Positions 34,191-47,660 of a DNA stretch of 64,000 nt are shown here, in pieces. This DNA comes from Saxidomus purpurata (Eukaryota > Mollusca > Bivalvia > Venerida > Veneridae). The notes beneath the pieces are model-generated. The model searched no databases and had not been told where the DNA came from. It saw only the letters and a program-made list of their open reading frames with translations. The stretch is taken from contig JAFMSR010000010.1 in NCBI GenBank assembly GCA_022818135.1, positions 36,115,544-36,179,543 on the forward strand, written 5' to 3'. Both the position numbers and the translations under genes were made by a program. Position 1 is the first letter of the stretch. Each line of letters starts with the position of its first letter.

Positions 34191-35044
34191 AAAGAAGGCG
34201 GTAGATGGATCATTTATTTATAACTCACCTACATCTAGACTTTTGTAACTTGCTAGGAAGTCATTTCGCACACTTTTTTTCGAATGTTATTTCATTTATT
34301 AGAACTTATATCCAGTCACTGTAGAGTAGTCATTAAAACTTGTAAATTCTTCATCTTACATACCGTGGTAAAATGAAATTAGTACCTTTATTATGCACGA
34401 CTAGATTAGGGAAACACTGCTGTTACATTCTCTGTTTTTACCTTGTCTGCTCAGATAAAGCTCAGTGGGTTTTTTCTGATCGCACTGTATCTGCTTACTT
34501 CATGCGCCGTCCGTTGTCAATATTTTCATTCAAGCAACTATTCTGAAATTGTTTGGCCAACTTCTATGTGTCAGAAAAGTTTACATCCAAAATTTAAATT
34601 CTCAAAAACAAATTCTTAGCCGGATTGATTATGAAATAATCATCGTAGGCTAAAGTTTCTCAAATCAAGGGAATAATTAGCATAGATTCCTCGAACCACT
34701 GGAGAACCATGCCGATACTACAGACACTTCATTTATTTTTTTAATTTGCCGAAGTTTTCCCTGTTTCTCTCACCTTTAAAGTAGGCAACTCTTACGTTTG
34801 TGGCACTAAGGCCAGGGGAATGTACTCGGCTTACTTTTAAAGTTGTTAAATTAAGTGTTATTTATCCTTGATAATTAGAACAAAAAGATTATAAAGCGAT
34901 TTATTTCAGACTAATCGATACGTCTTTAAGGCATAAACTGCTTTAACGAAATTCAAATCAACTATTTTTTTTAATAGGTATATTAACAATATGGAAAATT
35001 CGAGTCTCAGTTATACAGAATACAAGAAACCATCGATTAGGTCT
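34191..35044. other. AT-rich DNA, no gene recognised
   Basis: No supported feature. Confidence 0.35.
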
Positions 35045-35455
35045 CAGATTATAGATAGATAGATAGATTCTTTATTTATGGCTATAACTTTGCCATTTCT
35101 TAAGATATCAAACTTCTTTATTCCGTGACATAACATGTACCGGACATTGTGTTGGTCAATGTCAGATTGACAGAGTTTGTCCCTTTTCTGTTGGTCACAA
35201 CATTATTGGATTCACAAAGCATGTAAAACAAATGTTCAACTGATTACCTTCTAGTCTCTCTCATTGAATTGTCAAAAACTTGCTGCTATCCGTGATAATT
35301 TCTTTAACATTGTTCCGTACTACATGGTTATCTAAACATTAATCAAATATCTTTACTTCTTTCTCTCTTGTATATAATATATAGTTGTCTTAAGAATACC
35401 TACAATGCCCAATATCAATGCTCTCAATTAAAATACAAGACAAGCGTGGCGCTCT
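35045..35455 (-). mobile_element. LINE 3' UTR with (ATCT)n tail, reverse orientation
   Basis: (ATAG)n at 35050-35068 followed by 'attctttatttatggc' is the reverse complement of a CR1-like LINE end with a TCTA-type tail, as at 11090-11113. No coding part is visible, so the left limit is firm and the right limit is a guess. Confidence 0.4.
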
Positions 35456-37204
35456 TGTTAATTATCACCATTTTGATTGTAAATTACTGGTATATTTAAC
35501 TGAATATAACTCCTGCAGCGTTTTATCGTTACTAATAGTTACATTCTCTTGACATGCACTTTCAGTAAATATATGAAGAATAGTGTTATTTGAGTCCGTC
35601 TCTTTGTAAACGATCGGGAAGTTTACTAACAAAAAGACGAACAACCTTGGCCTGAATAGGTATTTACAATGGTATTTTGTAACTTGGCGGAGGTTGAAGG
35701 ACTATCAGTTTTCTATGATCTCAATTCTTGCTTTATTTTATTTTCAGATCAACAGGAAGATTATCGCCACGTGTATGACACTTGATGTTCACCTTTATAC
35801 GGATTAAAATGCGTTTCGTGGCTGTGAATTTTAGTGACATTCAGTTTAAATATATTATGCTGTTACATATTTGACACAGATATATATATATTAATATAGT
35901 GGTACGAGTTTGGACCATGCGGGTGTCGATCATTTTACCTATCTTTTGTCAAAGCACTTTCGTAGGCCTAGTCTTTTAACAGGTTAATCAACACATTAAT
36001 TATATAATTTTCACCTTTGTGCATTTTACATCCTCCGCCCAGCGTTTGTCAAATCGTATCTTCAAATGACAAGTAAGCCACTTTCAATTTCGAGGGATTG
36101 TTCCTTTTCATCTTTTACGGCTTAAGTTGAATACTATATAACCACGGAAGCTGTATTTCTGACCAGGTATTTATCACAATGCCTGCCATATGAATTTAAA
36201 TTTGGAACGTAGCCACAAACGGTATATAGTTATCCAAGTCACTCCGCAAAGTCTAACAATCAATATGGCTTGTTTTTATCAAATTTTCATTAAACTTGTT
36301 TTGATGGTTTTTTTTCTCTTGACCAATTCCAATATTTGAGTGTCGGCGCGACATTATCTTATCGGCTTCTTTTTCTATCTACACTTGGAATATCGAAATG
36401 TCTTTGCTAATCTCCCGTGCTGATATTATCTTAGTCGAGCGCTTTAGTATTAGTTTGTTGTCTTGTTTTCAAGTATGTCTTCTTTCTAATCAGTTTTGTC
36501 AGATAGGCACGCGCTTAAGTAATTCTACATGTAATATGATTTTTTTGTCTGTGTCTTTCATATAAAGACATGTTACGTTATTGGAATACAACGTGTTTTC
36601 GGTTTTATGGGATTGGACATGTTATGTTTGGCCGTAAATGGTTAATGTAACACGACCGCTACGTTCGTGTGTCACGATTTTTTTAAACTTTAGTATTACT
36701 TTATGTCAAAAGCCGAATACCTGTCCATTTATCCCAACGATGTTGTACTGATGTTTTATTTGTGTTGTAAATGAATGTAGTGAATGAAATGCAATACGGA
36801 AAATAAATCGGTGAATTAATAAAGCATTTTTGACATAACTTCCCTTTACCTTAAAGTTTAAATATAGGTTAATGGGCAGAGGGACGAGTTCTGGTTTATA
36901 TGAAACTATGACGTGTGACCTTTGAACAAACTCGAAGGAGGATGTTGGTGGCTGACTACGTAAACAGCCAGGTCTGTTTGTATTTCTACATAATTTCGCT
37001 AGAACAAAATACGTAACTCCAACGTCCTTACAACACAAAGTTTGTTCTTTACCAATGGATGACTCTTACAGGTTTTAGGGTCACTATGCGAAAGGGCAAA
37101 GGCACTAGAAAAACATCAACAGCATATACATAATTTATAACACTGATGGACCACATCGACTTCAAGTATCGTATATCAATGCTGTTGAACTACAACTGTA
37201 CAGC
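35456..37204. other. AT-rich DNA, no gene recognised
   Basis: Minus-strand frame 36706-37038 has no recognisable motif and looks like chance. No RNA or repeat feature is seen. Confidence 0.35.
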
Positions 37205-37400
37205 TACATCTCAAGGGCAACGGAATATAGTGGTTTAGACATCTGCCTTGGAAGCGGGAGGTATAAGGTTCGAGTCCGAGCAGGGGTCCGTTCTGATATG
37301 GTCGGTTGGTAAACCGCCAGCTACTTAAATAACGGTCACCGTATGCTTACCTGCCTGGTGCCCGACATTAAAAGGGTAAGATTCGGAAGATACATGTGCT
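37205..37400 (+). mobile_element. tRNA-headed SINE
   Basis: A head with 'atatagtggtttagacatctgcc' (A-box half) and GGTTCGAGTCC (B box, 37267-37277) is followed by a short body, 'ctgcctggtgcccgacattaaa'. No A-rich tail is obvious. Confidence 0.6.
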
Positions 37401-37789
37401 GAAAAAGAAGGTGTCTCATAAGTCAGAAATGGTTGGACCTTTAAGTAGGGGTGACACTATAATGAAAAACATTTGAACTTACACTATCTTATGAGAAACT
37501 AGCGGTCAGAAATTCAATCCAGTTTCGTACAAATCTGAACCACTTGCTTATGGAAGAATGACCTCTTCATGAACAAGGCGTAGTGGTTGTTGTTGCCTTT
37601 CTTACAATTTTCCTGGTCCCTCAGTTCGGCAGTTTGAATTGGCTAGTGTAATTTGAATATGTGTACTGTTGAGTGTGACTGTTGTTATCTGTAGACTAAA
37701 TCTCTGGCCTTAATTTCAGATTACTACATAGTTATTGTAGTTAACGATGTTCAACAAATTGTCAATCAAGCACAAAACCTAGTATGGAC

Positions 37790-38345
37790 TATAGCAACCA
37801 CTGATGCCATTTGCAACCAGTGACTACCTTAGCAACCACCAACTAGGACTAGTGACCACCGACTTTGCTAGCAACCTCTTACTTCCATAGCAGCGAGTGA
37901 CTTCCTTAGCAACCAATGACTTCTTTACAACGAGTGACTTCCCCTAGCAACCACTGACTTCTTTGAACACGTGGCTTCCGCAGCAGCCAGTGACTTCCCA
38001 TATCAACAACTTAGTCCCCTAGTAACCAGTACCAGTGCCTTCCTAAGCAAATAGAGAATTCCTTTAGGAACAAGTGACTTCCTTAGCAACCAGTGACTTA
38101 CCTAGCTACAACTTAATTCCCTAGCAAACATTGAAGTCCTTCGGAACAGTTGAATTCTTTTGCAGTCCCTGACATCCCCAACTGGCCAGTGATTCCCTTA
38201 GCAACCACTCACTGCCCTTGGCAGCTGGTGACTTTTAATGACTAGATCTAGTGACTACTTTAGCAACCAGCTACTTCCTTAGCAACAACTGACTCCCTTT
38301 AGCAACAAGTGGCTACCTTCAGTAAGCACTGGTACTCAGATGGTC
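37790..38345. repeat. Degenerate minisatellite of about 20 bp
   Basis: Dozens of variants of 'tagcaaccagtgacttcct', with heavy substitution and unit-length drift. Non-coding. Confidence 0.8.
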
Positions 38346-39419
38346 GATATATGGCCATCATGACTTATTTGTTTATTTAATACGGGTTTGGAAAATGTTA
38401 CATGTAAGTGAGGTAGTGAATAGTTCTTTGAACAAATACTATGAAATAAATGAAAATCCCCTAGGAAGGTACGACGAAGAAAGGGTTATAATCACTGGTC
38501 AACATGTAGCTTTAAAATGTCAAAAACTTAAAAGTTTTACTTTTTTATCCATGTAAACGTCAAATTAATTAATACGTTTAAGTAAGCGTTTAGAAAGTAG
38601 TGAACAGTTTTTATTGTTCTGTCTATAAAACACCGGTATCGGTCAAACATGCCATTATCTGCCGGTATCGGGTAAAGTGGATCCATTGTGTTACCATGAC
38701 TCGATTTTTTTAATTTAAAATTGTTTTTGAACGGAAGTAGCACTGTACAGTCACTGAACAACTCGATTGCAGAATGTAGTATGAAATATAAATTTTCTTT
38801 TCGGTAACATAAATAACATGTGAAAATTTTTCATATTATACACAAAACCAGGAAGCAGCTGTCTCTCGAAAGGCAAAAATAAAATAAAAATGAATGGGAT
38901 TGTGCTAAGGCTTATTCAAACACTGTTCTAAGGTCCGCTATTACACGTTTGTATCACAGTTTTCTTGTTTGATTAATTATATGCGTAAAGAAAGGTTAAG
39001 TGGCTTACGTTTTAAACGGATTGATGACGACTGGGGCATATGAAGGACATGGAGATGTTAATTGCACTGTCTTGCTCATAAACAGCTTTGACATAAATCG
39101 GGAAATGGGTCAAATTAATTAAGTATGCTGGATGTGTAATCAACAATTTATTTTGTTTTCTTGCATTTAACTTATATATCGGGGTTATTTAGTTGGCATA
39201 TTGAGTTGTATGTGCTGCATATTTCATCACTTAAATTTGCATGAGCGTAGGTGTTGCCTTAATTAACTGTATAAAGATTTATTTGAAAGCGTGTAAATTT
39301 ATACAATATGAAGGGTTATCTCGTGGTGTAAATGTTGGAAAATAGAGCCATTTTATCACATTTTGTGGTCTATTTCTTAATTCAGTCATTTGCAGAATTA
39401 TCTATATAATAAGCGAAAA
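38346..39419. other. AT-rich DNA, no gene recognised
   Basis: No supported feature. Confidence 0.35.
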
Positions 39420-41075
39420 CTGGTAGTAACCTAAAATTAAGACGTATCTGCCCAATGTTGGTTCATTGTATGCACATTGCGCGTTTCATATCTGCACCAT
39501 AAACATTCATGATTTGCACAGTATTTGTTCACGATCCCCATTACACATAGGTTCACAGTGTGCATAACACACAGGTCTCCTTAAAACACAGATTCACAAC
39601 CTGCATAAAAAATTACTTAACATCTGCATGATCTGCAAAAATCACGATCTGCATAAACGCAAATGAAGGATCTGTGTTATACACGTTCACGATTTGTATA
39701 AAACATGCATTCACGATTGTTCACGCTGTATGTAAGACTGGTACACGATCTGTATGAATCCAACGTTCACGCTCTATATAAAACTGGTTTACGAAATGTA
39801 TGAATCGTTCACGCTCTATGTATCACGTGTTCACGATCTGTATGAAACAAACGTTAACGCTGTATATAACACTGGTTTACGAAATGTATGAATCGTTCAC
39901 GCTCTGTGTATCACGTGTTCACGATCTGTATGAAACAAACGTTAACGTTGTATATAACACTGGTTTACGAAATGTATGAATCGTTCACGCTCTGTGTATC
40001 ACGGGTTCACGATCTGTATAAAACAAACGTTAACGCTGTATATAACGCTGGTTTACGAAATGTATGAATCGTTCACGCTCTATGTATCACGTGTTCACGA
40101 TCTGTATGAAACAAACGTTCACGCTGTATATAACACTGGTTTACGAAATGTATGAATCGTTCACGCTCTGTGTATCACGGGTTCACGATCTGTATAAAAC
40201 AAACGTTAACGCTGTATATAACACTGGTTTACGAAATGTATGAATCGTTCACGCTCTATGTATCACGTGTTCACGATCTGTATGAAACAAACGTTAACGC
40301 TGTATATAACACTGGTTTACGAAATGTATGAATCGTTCACGCTCTGTGTATCACGGGTTCACGATCTGTTTAAAACAAACGTTAACGCTGTATATAACAC
40401 TGGTTTACGAAATGTATGAATCGTTCACGCTCTATGTATCACGTGTTCACGATCTGTATGAAACAAACGTTAACGCTGTATATAACACTGATTTACGAAA
40501 TGTATGAATCGTTCACGCTCTGTGTATCACGGGTTCACGATCTGTATAAAACAAACGTTCACGCTGTATATAACACTGGTTTACGAAATGTATGAATCGT
40601 TCACGCTCTGTGTATCACGGGTTCACGATCTGTATGAAACAAACGTTCACGCTGTATATAACACTGATTTACAAAATATATGAATCGTTCACGCTCTGTG
40701 TATCACGGGTTCACGATCTGTATGAAACAAACATTCACGCTGTCTGTAAAACACTGACTCAATCTGGATGAAAAAACAACCTTCATGCTGCATGTAGCAC
40801 TGGTTCGCGATCTGTACTGAACAAACGTTCACGCTATATGTAAAACGAGTTCACCATCTGTATGAAACTTACATTCACGCTGTATGTAACACTGGCTCAC
40901 AATCTATAATGAAGAAACAACGTTCACGCTGTATGTAACACTGGTTCGCGATCTGTATGAAACTTGCGTTAAAGCTGTATGTTCAACGTGTTCACGATCT
41001 GCACAAACCGCGGGTTCGCGATCTCATAATCTACATAAAACATAGCTTCACGATTTACATTAAACTTATGTTCAC
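39420..41075. repeat. Hierarchical satellite: 22-bp base unit, 88-bp monomer, 176-bp higher-order repeat
   Basis: 'ggtttacgaaatgtatgaatcg' recurs at 39786, 39874, 39962, 40050 and 40138, exactly 88 bp apart, continuing to about 40670. Each 88-mer is four related 22-mers of the type 'gttcacg(c/a)tctgtatgaaac'. From about 39990 to 40520 alternate monomers carry 'ctatgtatcacgtg' or 'ctgtgtatcacggg', a 176-bp period. The flanks (39420-39780 and 40770-41075) are diverged units of variable 25-35 bp. Confidence 0.92.
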
Positions 41076-41482
41076 AATTCGGACATGTCCCTGTCAGAGT
41101 CTGAGCTTTATGAAATAATAAACACTGACCACGTTAAAATTCGCAGAACAGTCCATTTTTTGAGGTTGTTGATATTTTGACGCAACTCAATATATGCAGA
41201 TATATACATGTACTGACAAAATAATTGGGCGAACCGTTTTGATAAAATTATAAGCCCGAGAATATAACTAGGCAAACAGTAACTGTAAAATAGACGTTTT
41301 TGGTCGTCACGCATATCTAATTTGTTGGTTTGCCTAGATAAACCTTAATATCATTTTAACCTTACCGCCTTTCTTTAATTAAACGCATTTAAAAGGGTCA
41401 TTGAACTCAATTGCTTATATCAATGGTAAAAAGTAATTGTCACATAAAACATAAACAGCAATTAAAGCTGGGCGAGATGTAA

Positions 41483-42175
41483 GGCTTCGTTTACATACAA
41501 CAAGTTTCTTGTACAAGACATTAAAGATAAGGCAAAGTTATGACTTGTACAAGAAATTTTTCTTCACAAGATCTAGCAAGAATTGCTATGACAATTAATC
41601 ACAAAATAGCGGGAAGATGTCTTCAGCACATAATATTGTCTTTAGCATGCAGACGAGTTTCTGATTTTTTTAAGAAAATATGAAATTAATGGTTTATGTT
41701 TTTAAAAAATGCATTAAGTGTTCTTATTGAGAAAAATCTTTGATTGAATGACCAATACATATTAAAATGACTTTTAAATTTCATCTTAAAAACTCTCTTT
41801 TTTGTTCAGTGTGATAGTACTTTAAACTTGTATCATATAAATGTTCCCTTTTTTGGTATAAATTGATCAGTTGGTCAACTTTGTCCTTTGACCAAGCCAT
41901 TGTGTACAAAATTTTAAAATGTACCTGAATTATCTCTCCCACACCTGTTTTTTCCCATCTAACACTTCTTATCAGTAATTTGACAGCCAAGAAATTGTGA
42001 AAAAATAGAACAGGCTCTATTCTCATGCAAGAAAATTATCGCATATTATGTCACATAAATTCTGACAAAAGTTGCTCAAATGTGGGTGTTTACATATGAA
42101 AAATTCTTGTACAAGACATAAATAGTACTTATCTTAATGTCTTGTACAAGAAACTTGGAAGGTGTAAACCCCCAC
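41483..42175 (-). mobile_element. Miniature PIF/Harbinger-like transposon with a MADF fragment
   Basis: TIRs of about 75 bp share CAAGTTTCTTGTACAAGACA, 'agataag' and 'cttgtacaagaa' (left 41490-41565, right 42095-42168). TAA lies on both sides (41480-41482 and 42176-42178), the 3-bp target-site type of Harbinger elements. The interior carries a MADF/Myb-SANT-like coding piece on the minus strand. No DDE transposase is present, so it is non-autonomous. The superfamily call is inferred from TSD, TIRs and the MADF piece. Confidence 0.65.
41781..41900 (-). pseudogene. Truncated MADF (Myb/SANT-like) DNA-binding domain
   Basis: 39 codons from the ATG at 41900. The pattern W-S-x-x-x-V-x-x-L-I-x-L-Y-x-x-x-x-x-L-Y in MAWSKDKVDQLINLYQKREH is typical of the first half of the MADF/Alcohol dehydrogenase transcription factor domain. 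KREFLR ends it at a stop, well short of the 80 or more residues of a full domain. Harbinger elements often encode such a protein as their second gene. This one is probably a remnant. Confidence 0.6.
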
Positions 42176-42489
42176 TAAGAGTAACGATGTTTGAAATACG
42201 ATATAATTAATGTAAATAATGTTGTACAGTCACCTGCTGAAAGTTGTTTTTTTGTTCGATATTTGTGATATCCAACTGCAGGGAAGTAAATTTCTAAAAA
42301 TAGGTAGAGGACTGTCACAAATATTTCACATGTACTTACTTGCCTGCACACTGTATTTTTGAGCCGACTGTTTAGATGCGAAAAAGCTATTAAATACTAG
42401 CAAGTTTACATCTGGATTTTTACATTTTTTGGTAAGTTTTTTTCTTCTGTATTAAAAGGGGATTTGAAGTTCAACTTGTGCTACTAGTA

Positions 42490-43140
42490 CTTTTTATTCC
42501 TCGCCGAGGGCGGATGGATATTGTTTTAGGGTTGTCGTACGTCCTTCCGTCCGTCACGCTTTTAATTCCGAGACCATATCTTGGTAGTAAATGGTCAGAT
42601 TTTATTGAAACTTGGCAGGATTGTATATTTAGGTAGAGGAATGATGCTTGCCAAATGCTGTCATTATTTTACTACTTTTAGCAGAGTTACGACCCTTTGT
42701 TACTTTAAAATGGCCATTTTAAAGACGCAGTTTTTGCATCCAAAATGGTATCTTGGTACTAGCAGGTCAGATTATAATGAAACTTGGCTGGATTGTATAT
42801 TTAGGTAGAGGAATGATGCTAGCCAAATGCTATCACAATCCTATTATTTTTAGCACAGTTACGGCCCTTTGTTACTTTAAAATGGCCATTTTAAAGACGC
42901 AGTTTTTCCGCTCAAAATGGTATCTTGATACTGGCAGGTCAGATTTTAACGAAACTTGGCATGCATGCATATGTGTGAAGGTGAATGATGCGTCCCAATT
43001 GCCGTCGCTCCAATAATTTATAGCTAATTTAATATAACCTTTTGTTACTTTAACAACTTTTATTTTATATAGGCATTTTTCCCTCCGGAGATTGATCTTG
43101 GTACTGGTTGGTAAGATTTTATTGAAACTTTCTAAAACTT
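42490..43140 (+). mobile_element. Tandem-cored element with a unit of about 171 bp, three copies
   Basis: Head 'tcgccgagggcggatgg...cgtccttccgtccgtcacg', then units with 'aaacttggc(a/t)ggattgtatattt', 'aggtagaggaatgatgct' and 'gttactttaaaatggccatt', starting near 42575, 42746 and 42917. The third decays. Reading frames across the units are not genes. Confidence 0.6.
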
Positions 43141-43214
43141 AAAAAAAATCCTTTAATATGCTTGTTATATTCTAAACTAGCTACGCTGTTTGTTTTTTTT
43201 TTTTTTTTTTTTTT

Positions 43215-43740
43215 GTCTTTTTTAGATCATCTAAGCACGAAGTGCTCAAAGGTCAGTTATTATGATCGCCCGATGCCGGGCATCATCTGTCTTTCGGCGT
43301 CTGTCGTCGTCTGTCCACACTTACCTTTTAAACATTCTAGAGGCACAGTTATGGCTCAATGTTGATGAGAATTGATCATAATGTCTGTGCATGAAATGGA
43401 TGAGTTTGAAACTGGGTCAAGTGGGGTTAAAAGTAAGGTTATCAGGTCAAATTATAGAAAAACTTTGTGAACACTTTACAGGCCACATTCGAGCCCAGTC
43501 ATCCCGGAAGTTGGTCAGAATGTTTTCTTGACAATGTTGAGGCAAGCTCAAAATTGGGTAACGTATGCTTAAAAAACGCGGTCACCCTTTGTACCGAATT
43601 GTCTTGACAATTTGTCAGAATATTTTGTTTGATGAATACTAGGGCTAAGTTCGAAACCAAGTAATGTGGGATCAATAACTTGGTCACCAGGTCAAATCAT
43701 AGGAAGCCCTTTGAACATTTACCTGTGTAGAAATAATAAA
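43215..43740 (+). mobile_element. Another tandem-cored element head with decayed core
   Basis: After a poly-T (about 43191-43214), a hairpin AGCACGAAGTGCT is followed by 'gatcgcccgatgccgggcatc' and 'tcggcgtctgtcgtcgtctgtcc', then two diverged units ending 'aggtcaaat(t/c)atag(a/g)'. Confidence 0.45.
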
Positions 43741-44724
43741 AATTAACCGGATACTAGAAATTACTTTTTCGTCGTTTTCAAATTGATAAGTGACTGACCA
43801 TGAGAAATAAAATGACCGTTCACCTTTGCCTGTCACAATTGTCAGCTATGACCGCTTGTCATTGTCAAAAAATAAATATTGTCAGTAAATAAACGTGACC
43901 TAAATTTCTACAGCACAGCAATCCCAGGCAACAGAAAAGGTAAAAATATAGTATTTTGATTAACAAAATTGGTATCAAAAGACTTTCCTCTGCATTGTAC
44001 CGGAAACCTTATCCGACCTAAAACTGTCCCAGAGCATAGACCGTAGGTTTCATATACATGTATGCAATCAAAGACTTTGACCGATATTTTTTCAACGCCA
44101 TTTTCTAAAAGTCACCCCCTCAACAACTCAATGGCCCATGAAGCCTAAAATTGTTCAAATGGCTCATGCTTTAAATCGCCCGCTGACTCTTTAAAATCAT
44201 TAACCCCGTTGCACTTATTCATTTGAAACTTGTAAAAATGACAAATATATCTGATACAAAAACCCATTTCAAATTGTAAAGAAAACCTTTCTGTACTTGG
44301 GCGACCGAAATTTTAGGATATATGTCATAGTTTAATGTTCTTTTTTCATACAAAACTTTTCAAAAGGTTAAAGAGCTTTTTATGGAAATTGTTTAAGTCT
44401 CAAAATAGTGAAGGGGCCACTCATAGTTAATTTAAATGAAGTACAAGTAATGTAGAAAATAAAATAATACGCCTGCTTTAGTTTTAAGAAAATCTAGACA
44501 AGGGAATATTACTTTAAAAGAATCTTTTGCAGTCTTTTGAGATAAACAGAAAGCCTATATAACCAGAGTCGACTTTATCTTATGTTAAAAAGAGGAAAAT
44601 TATTTGTTTATTCGATATCATTTTTTATGTTCGTTTAAATTTATTATTTCATTTGATTATCGAAAAATGTTCTTATTCGGTTAAAACACACAAAAAATAT
44701 TTATTTGGTTAATTTGATTGGTGC
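43741..44724. other. AT-rich DNA, no gene recognised
   Basis: No supported feature. Confidence 0.35.
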
Positions 44725-46450
44725 ACTTGCCGAAGGCTCCCAATGGTGGGTTGTCCGGCGTCCATCTTCCATTGTCAACATGTCACTTAAAGCATTATCT
44801 CTGAACCTACATGTCGAATTTGTTCGAACCTTGATCTGTAGCATCCTTAATAATATAGAACAAAAGCCATGTTAGACATGGCCATTCCCCGGCCGAGTGC
44901 TATTTCTATGACCAAGAAATTTGAGGTGCGAGGATGGATATGGAAATGGTTCTAATTTAATAAAATATTAGTAATTATAACGTGTTTGCACTTTCTCTGT
45001 GTTAATGTCGCACTTCTACTCTAAAAATCTGAAATTGTATGCTTTGCGCAAACGTTTTATGCAAAAAATCAATAAATACATATAACTCAAAACCAGGGTA
45101 AGTTTGAGTTATGGCTCTTATACACTGCATTGCATCTTAATTTCCTCTATGACTGTGTGAAATTTGAATCAATTCAGTTCAGTACTTAAAGAGGTATGGC
45201 CCTGACAAGAAAAAATAATAAAGGGAGATAATTCAAACAAAAGCTGTTTGTAAAACACATATGCCCCCCCCCCCCCCAAAAAAAAAGTGTAAAAACTTTA
45301 AAGAATAGTGAAATTCTGAAAACGGAATCTATTGAAATTGTAGAAATAAAGTAAGACCTTGACAAAAATAGAAGTGATTTTGACCTAAAACAAGTTTTAA
45401 TAATCAAAATACAAACTTAGAAACAATCTATTTTTAGTAACAGTGACCTTGACCCCTAAAAAAATTGTTTTTTGTTGACAACAATTTTAAGATCAAAAAA
45501 AAATTTGAAAAAATATATTTTAGTAGTGACCTAGACCTAAAAAAAATTTTTTTGGCGTAAAACAATTTTAATAATAAAAAAAATTTGAAAAAAAATGTAT
45601 TTTTAGTAAATGACCTTGCCCCCCATTTCCGTAAATCAACCTTAAAGGAAAAAAAAATTTATTGCTTAAAACAATATAAAAATTTAAAAGAAAAATATTT
45701 ACATATCTTCCTCTCCATGCAAGCTACCTACACACCAAGTTTCATTGCAATTGGTCACTCCTAACTCATGTTATTAAGCAGAAACCATTTTTCTATTTTT
45801 AGTAACAGTTACCTTGACCTTGATCCCAGTGACCCCAAATGCAACCCAAGCTTCCTCTCCCCGCCAACTACCTACAAATTTCATTGCAATTGGTCACTCC
45901 TAACTTAAGTTATTGAGCGGAAACCATTCTACAATTCCGGGTCACTGTGACCTTGACCTTTAACCTTCTAATCTCAAAACCGTAAGGGGTCCTCTACCGG
46001 TTATGACCAACCCCCACATCAAGTTTCAAGATGTTAGGCCCAAGCGTTCTCGAGTTATCGTTCGGAAACTGTTTTACAATTACGGGTCACCGTGACCTTG
46101 AAGTTTGACCTACTGACCTTAAAATCAATAAGGGTCATCTGCTTATCATGACAAGCCTCCACATTAAGTTTGAAGATGCTAGGTCCAAACATTTTCAAGT
46201 TATCATCCGGAAACCGTTTTACTATTCCGGGTCACTGTGACCTTGACCTTTGACATACTGACCTAAAAAGCAATAGGGGTCCTCTGCTGGTCATGACCAA
46301 CTTCCACATCAAGTTTCAGGATCCTATGCCCAAGCGTTCTTGAGTTATCATCCGAAAACCAGTTGGTAAACGGACGGACGGACAGACATACCGACCGACC
46401 AACCGACATCTGCAAATCAATATACCCATCTTCTTCGAAGAGGGCATAAA
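44725..46450 (-). mobile_element. Tandem-cored element(s) with a 145-bp unit
   Basis: On the minus strand the right end reads 'tatgccctcttcgaagaagat', then 'gtcggttggtcggtcggtatg' and 'gtccgtccgtcc', the usual head. Core units recur at 45941, 46086 and 46231, exactly 145 bp apart, and contain 'gggtcactgtgaccttgacc' and 'aagcgttcttgagttatc'. 44725-45900 looks like diverged units and a second edge at 44725 ('gtgcacttgccgaaggctccc'). C runs at 45263 and 46473 are simple repeats. Confidence 0.5.
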
Positions 46451-46499
46451 AAGGACAAGCATAAGTGACCGCCCCCCCCCCCCCCCCCGAACCGCAGGA

Positions 46500-47139
46500 G
46501 GTCTAATCCCTTAATTGTTTTATGATCCCTTAACAGATAAGATATTGGCTGATTAGGTGTCTTTAGACTGGACATTTAGTCCAATAAACTGACCATTAAT
46601 GACTATTATTGACCAGTAGAGAGAAAATTGTTTTATCACCTATTTCCTGTTGTTGTTTTTTAAGAAATTAGTTTATTACCCAACGGTTTATAACAAAAAA
46701 ACATTTACTTCGATATTTTACATGTGTTTTCTTAGGCATATTTAGCAATGTTTGATACCTTAGACACATTCATATGCAGAAAACTTATTCTTACTTAAGA
46801 GAATTATGTGAAAGTTAAAAAGTTTTATCCAAATGAAATATTTTGTATAGGCAAGATAAAAGAAAATGCAATTTAATTTTCTCAGACTTTTACTGACTTG
46901 AACAATTCATTTACATAGCAACTTTACATAACTCAATACTTTGAAAGAGTTAAATGCATACCTTTAACTAAAGGTATTACATTGACAATGTACTAACCAA
47001 CATTATAATTATGTTAAATACGCATGGATGCTATTGAAAAGCATAAATAAGCTTAATATTTTTCTTCATTAATATCCTTTTTTTTTCAAATAAGAAATTT
47101 CTAACCTTTTTAAACATGTACACCCGATCATTTATCAAC
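46500..47139. other. AT-rich DNA, no gene recognised
   Basis: No supported feature. Confidence 0.35.
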
Positions 47140-47660
47140 TTTTACCTACTGTAAATGTAGCTATGCAGAAGCTAGTCTATCAGTGGCTAAGACCCCTACT
47201 GTGATTACACAGGTCTCTCTGAACCCGTGTGGCCACATATCTCTCCTGTTCCACTGTCTTTAAGGTTCTTTTACAAATATCCTTTATCTGTGTGTAAAGT
47301 TTAAACAAATTCTCTTGAGTACATTCAGAGTTATGTTCCGGACAAAAGTGTTATATGAAAAATCAATCAGGGGAATTTACTCAAAATAGTCCAAGGGACG
47401 GTTATGGTTCTTGGACACTGCACTGCGTCTTAATGTCCTATGTAAGTGTATGCAATTTGAATCGATTCGGTTCAGTACTTAAGGAGTTATGGCCCGGACA
47501 AGAGAATTCAATAAAGGGAGATAATTCAAAAATAGGACAGGTAAGAAAGTTACCAAATTTGCTATGTGGCATCCTTGCATTGACTGTTCTCTTACACATG
47601 AAATGATTCCGGGCCACTATACATGGGGCTATTTTACTAGAATTCTGAGGAACCACGTAG
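47140..47660. repeat. Diverged units of the 145-bp core seen at 48768-49600
   Basis: 'cagagttatgttccggacaaa', 'ggttatggttcttggacactgcactgcgtctt' and 'gagttatggcccggacaagag' match the words of the downstream core. The reading frames on both strands here are by-products. Confidence 0.5.

Noticed and set aside
36706..37038. 110-codon minus-strand frame
   Set aside because: No motif or repeat support. Length is within chance expectation for this much sequence.
42581..43016. Two similar plus-strand frames (75 and 87 codons)
   Set aside because: Similarity reflects the 171-bp tandem core, a non-coding element.
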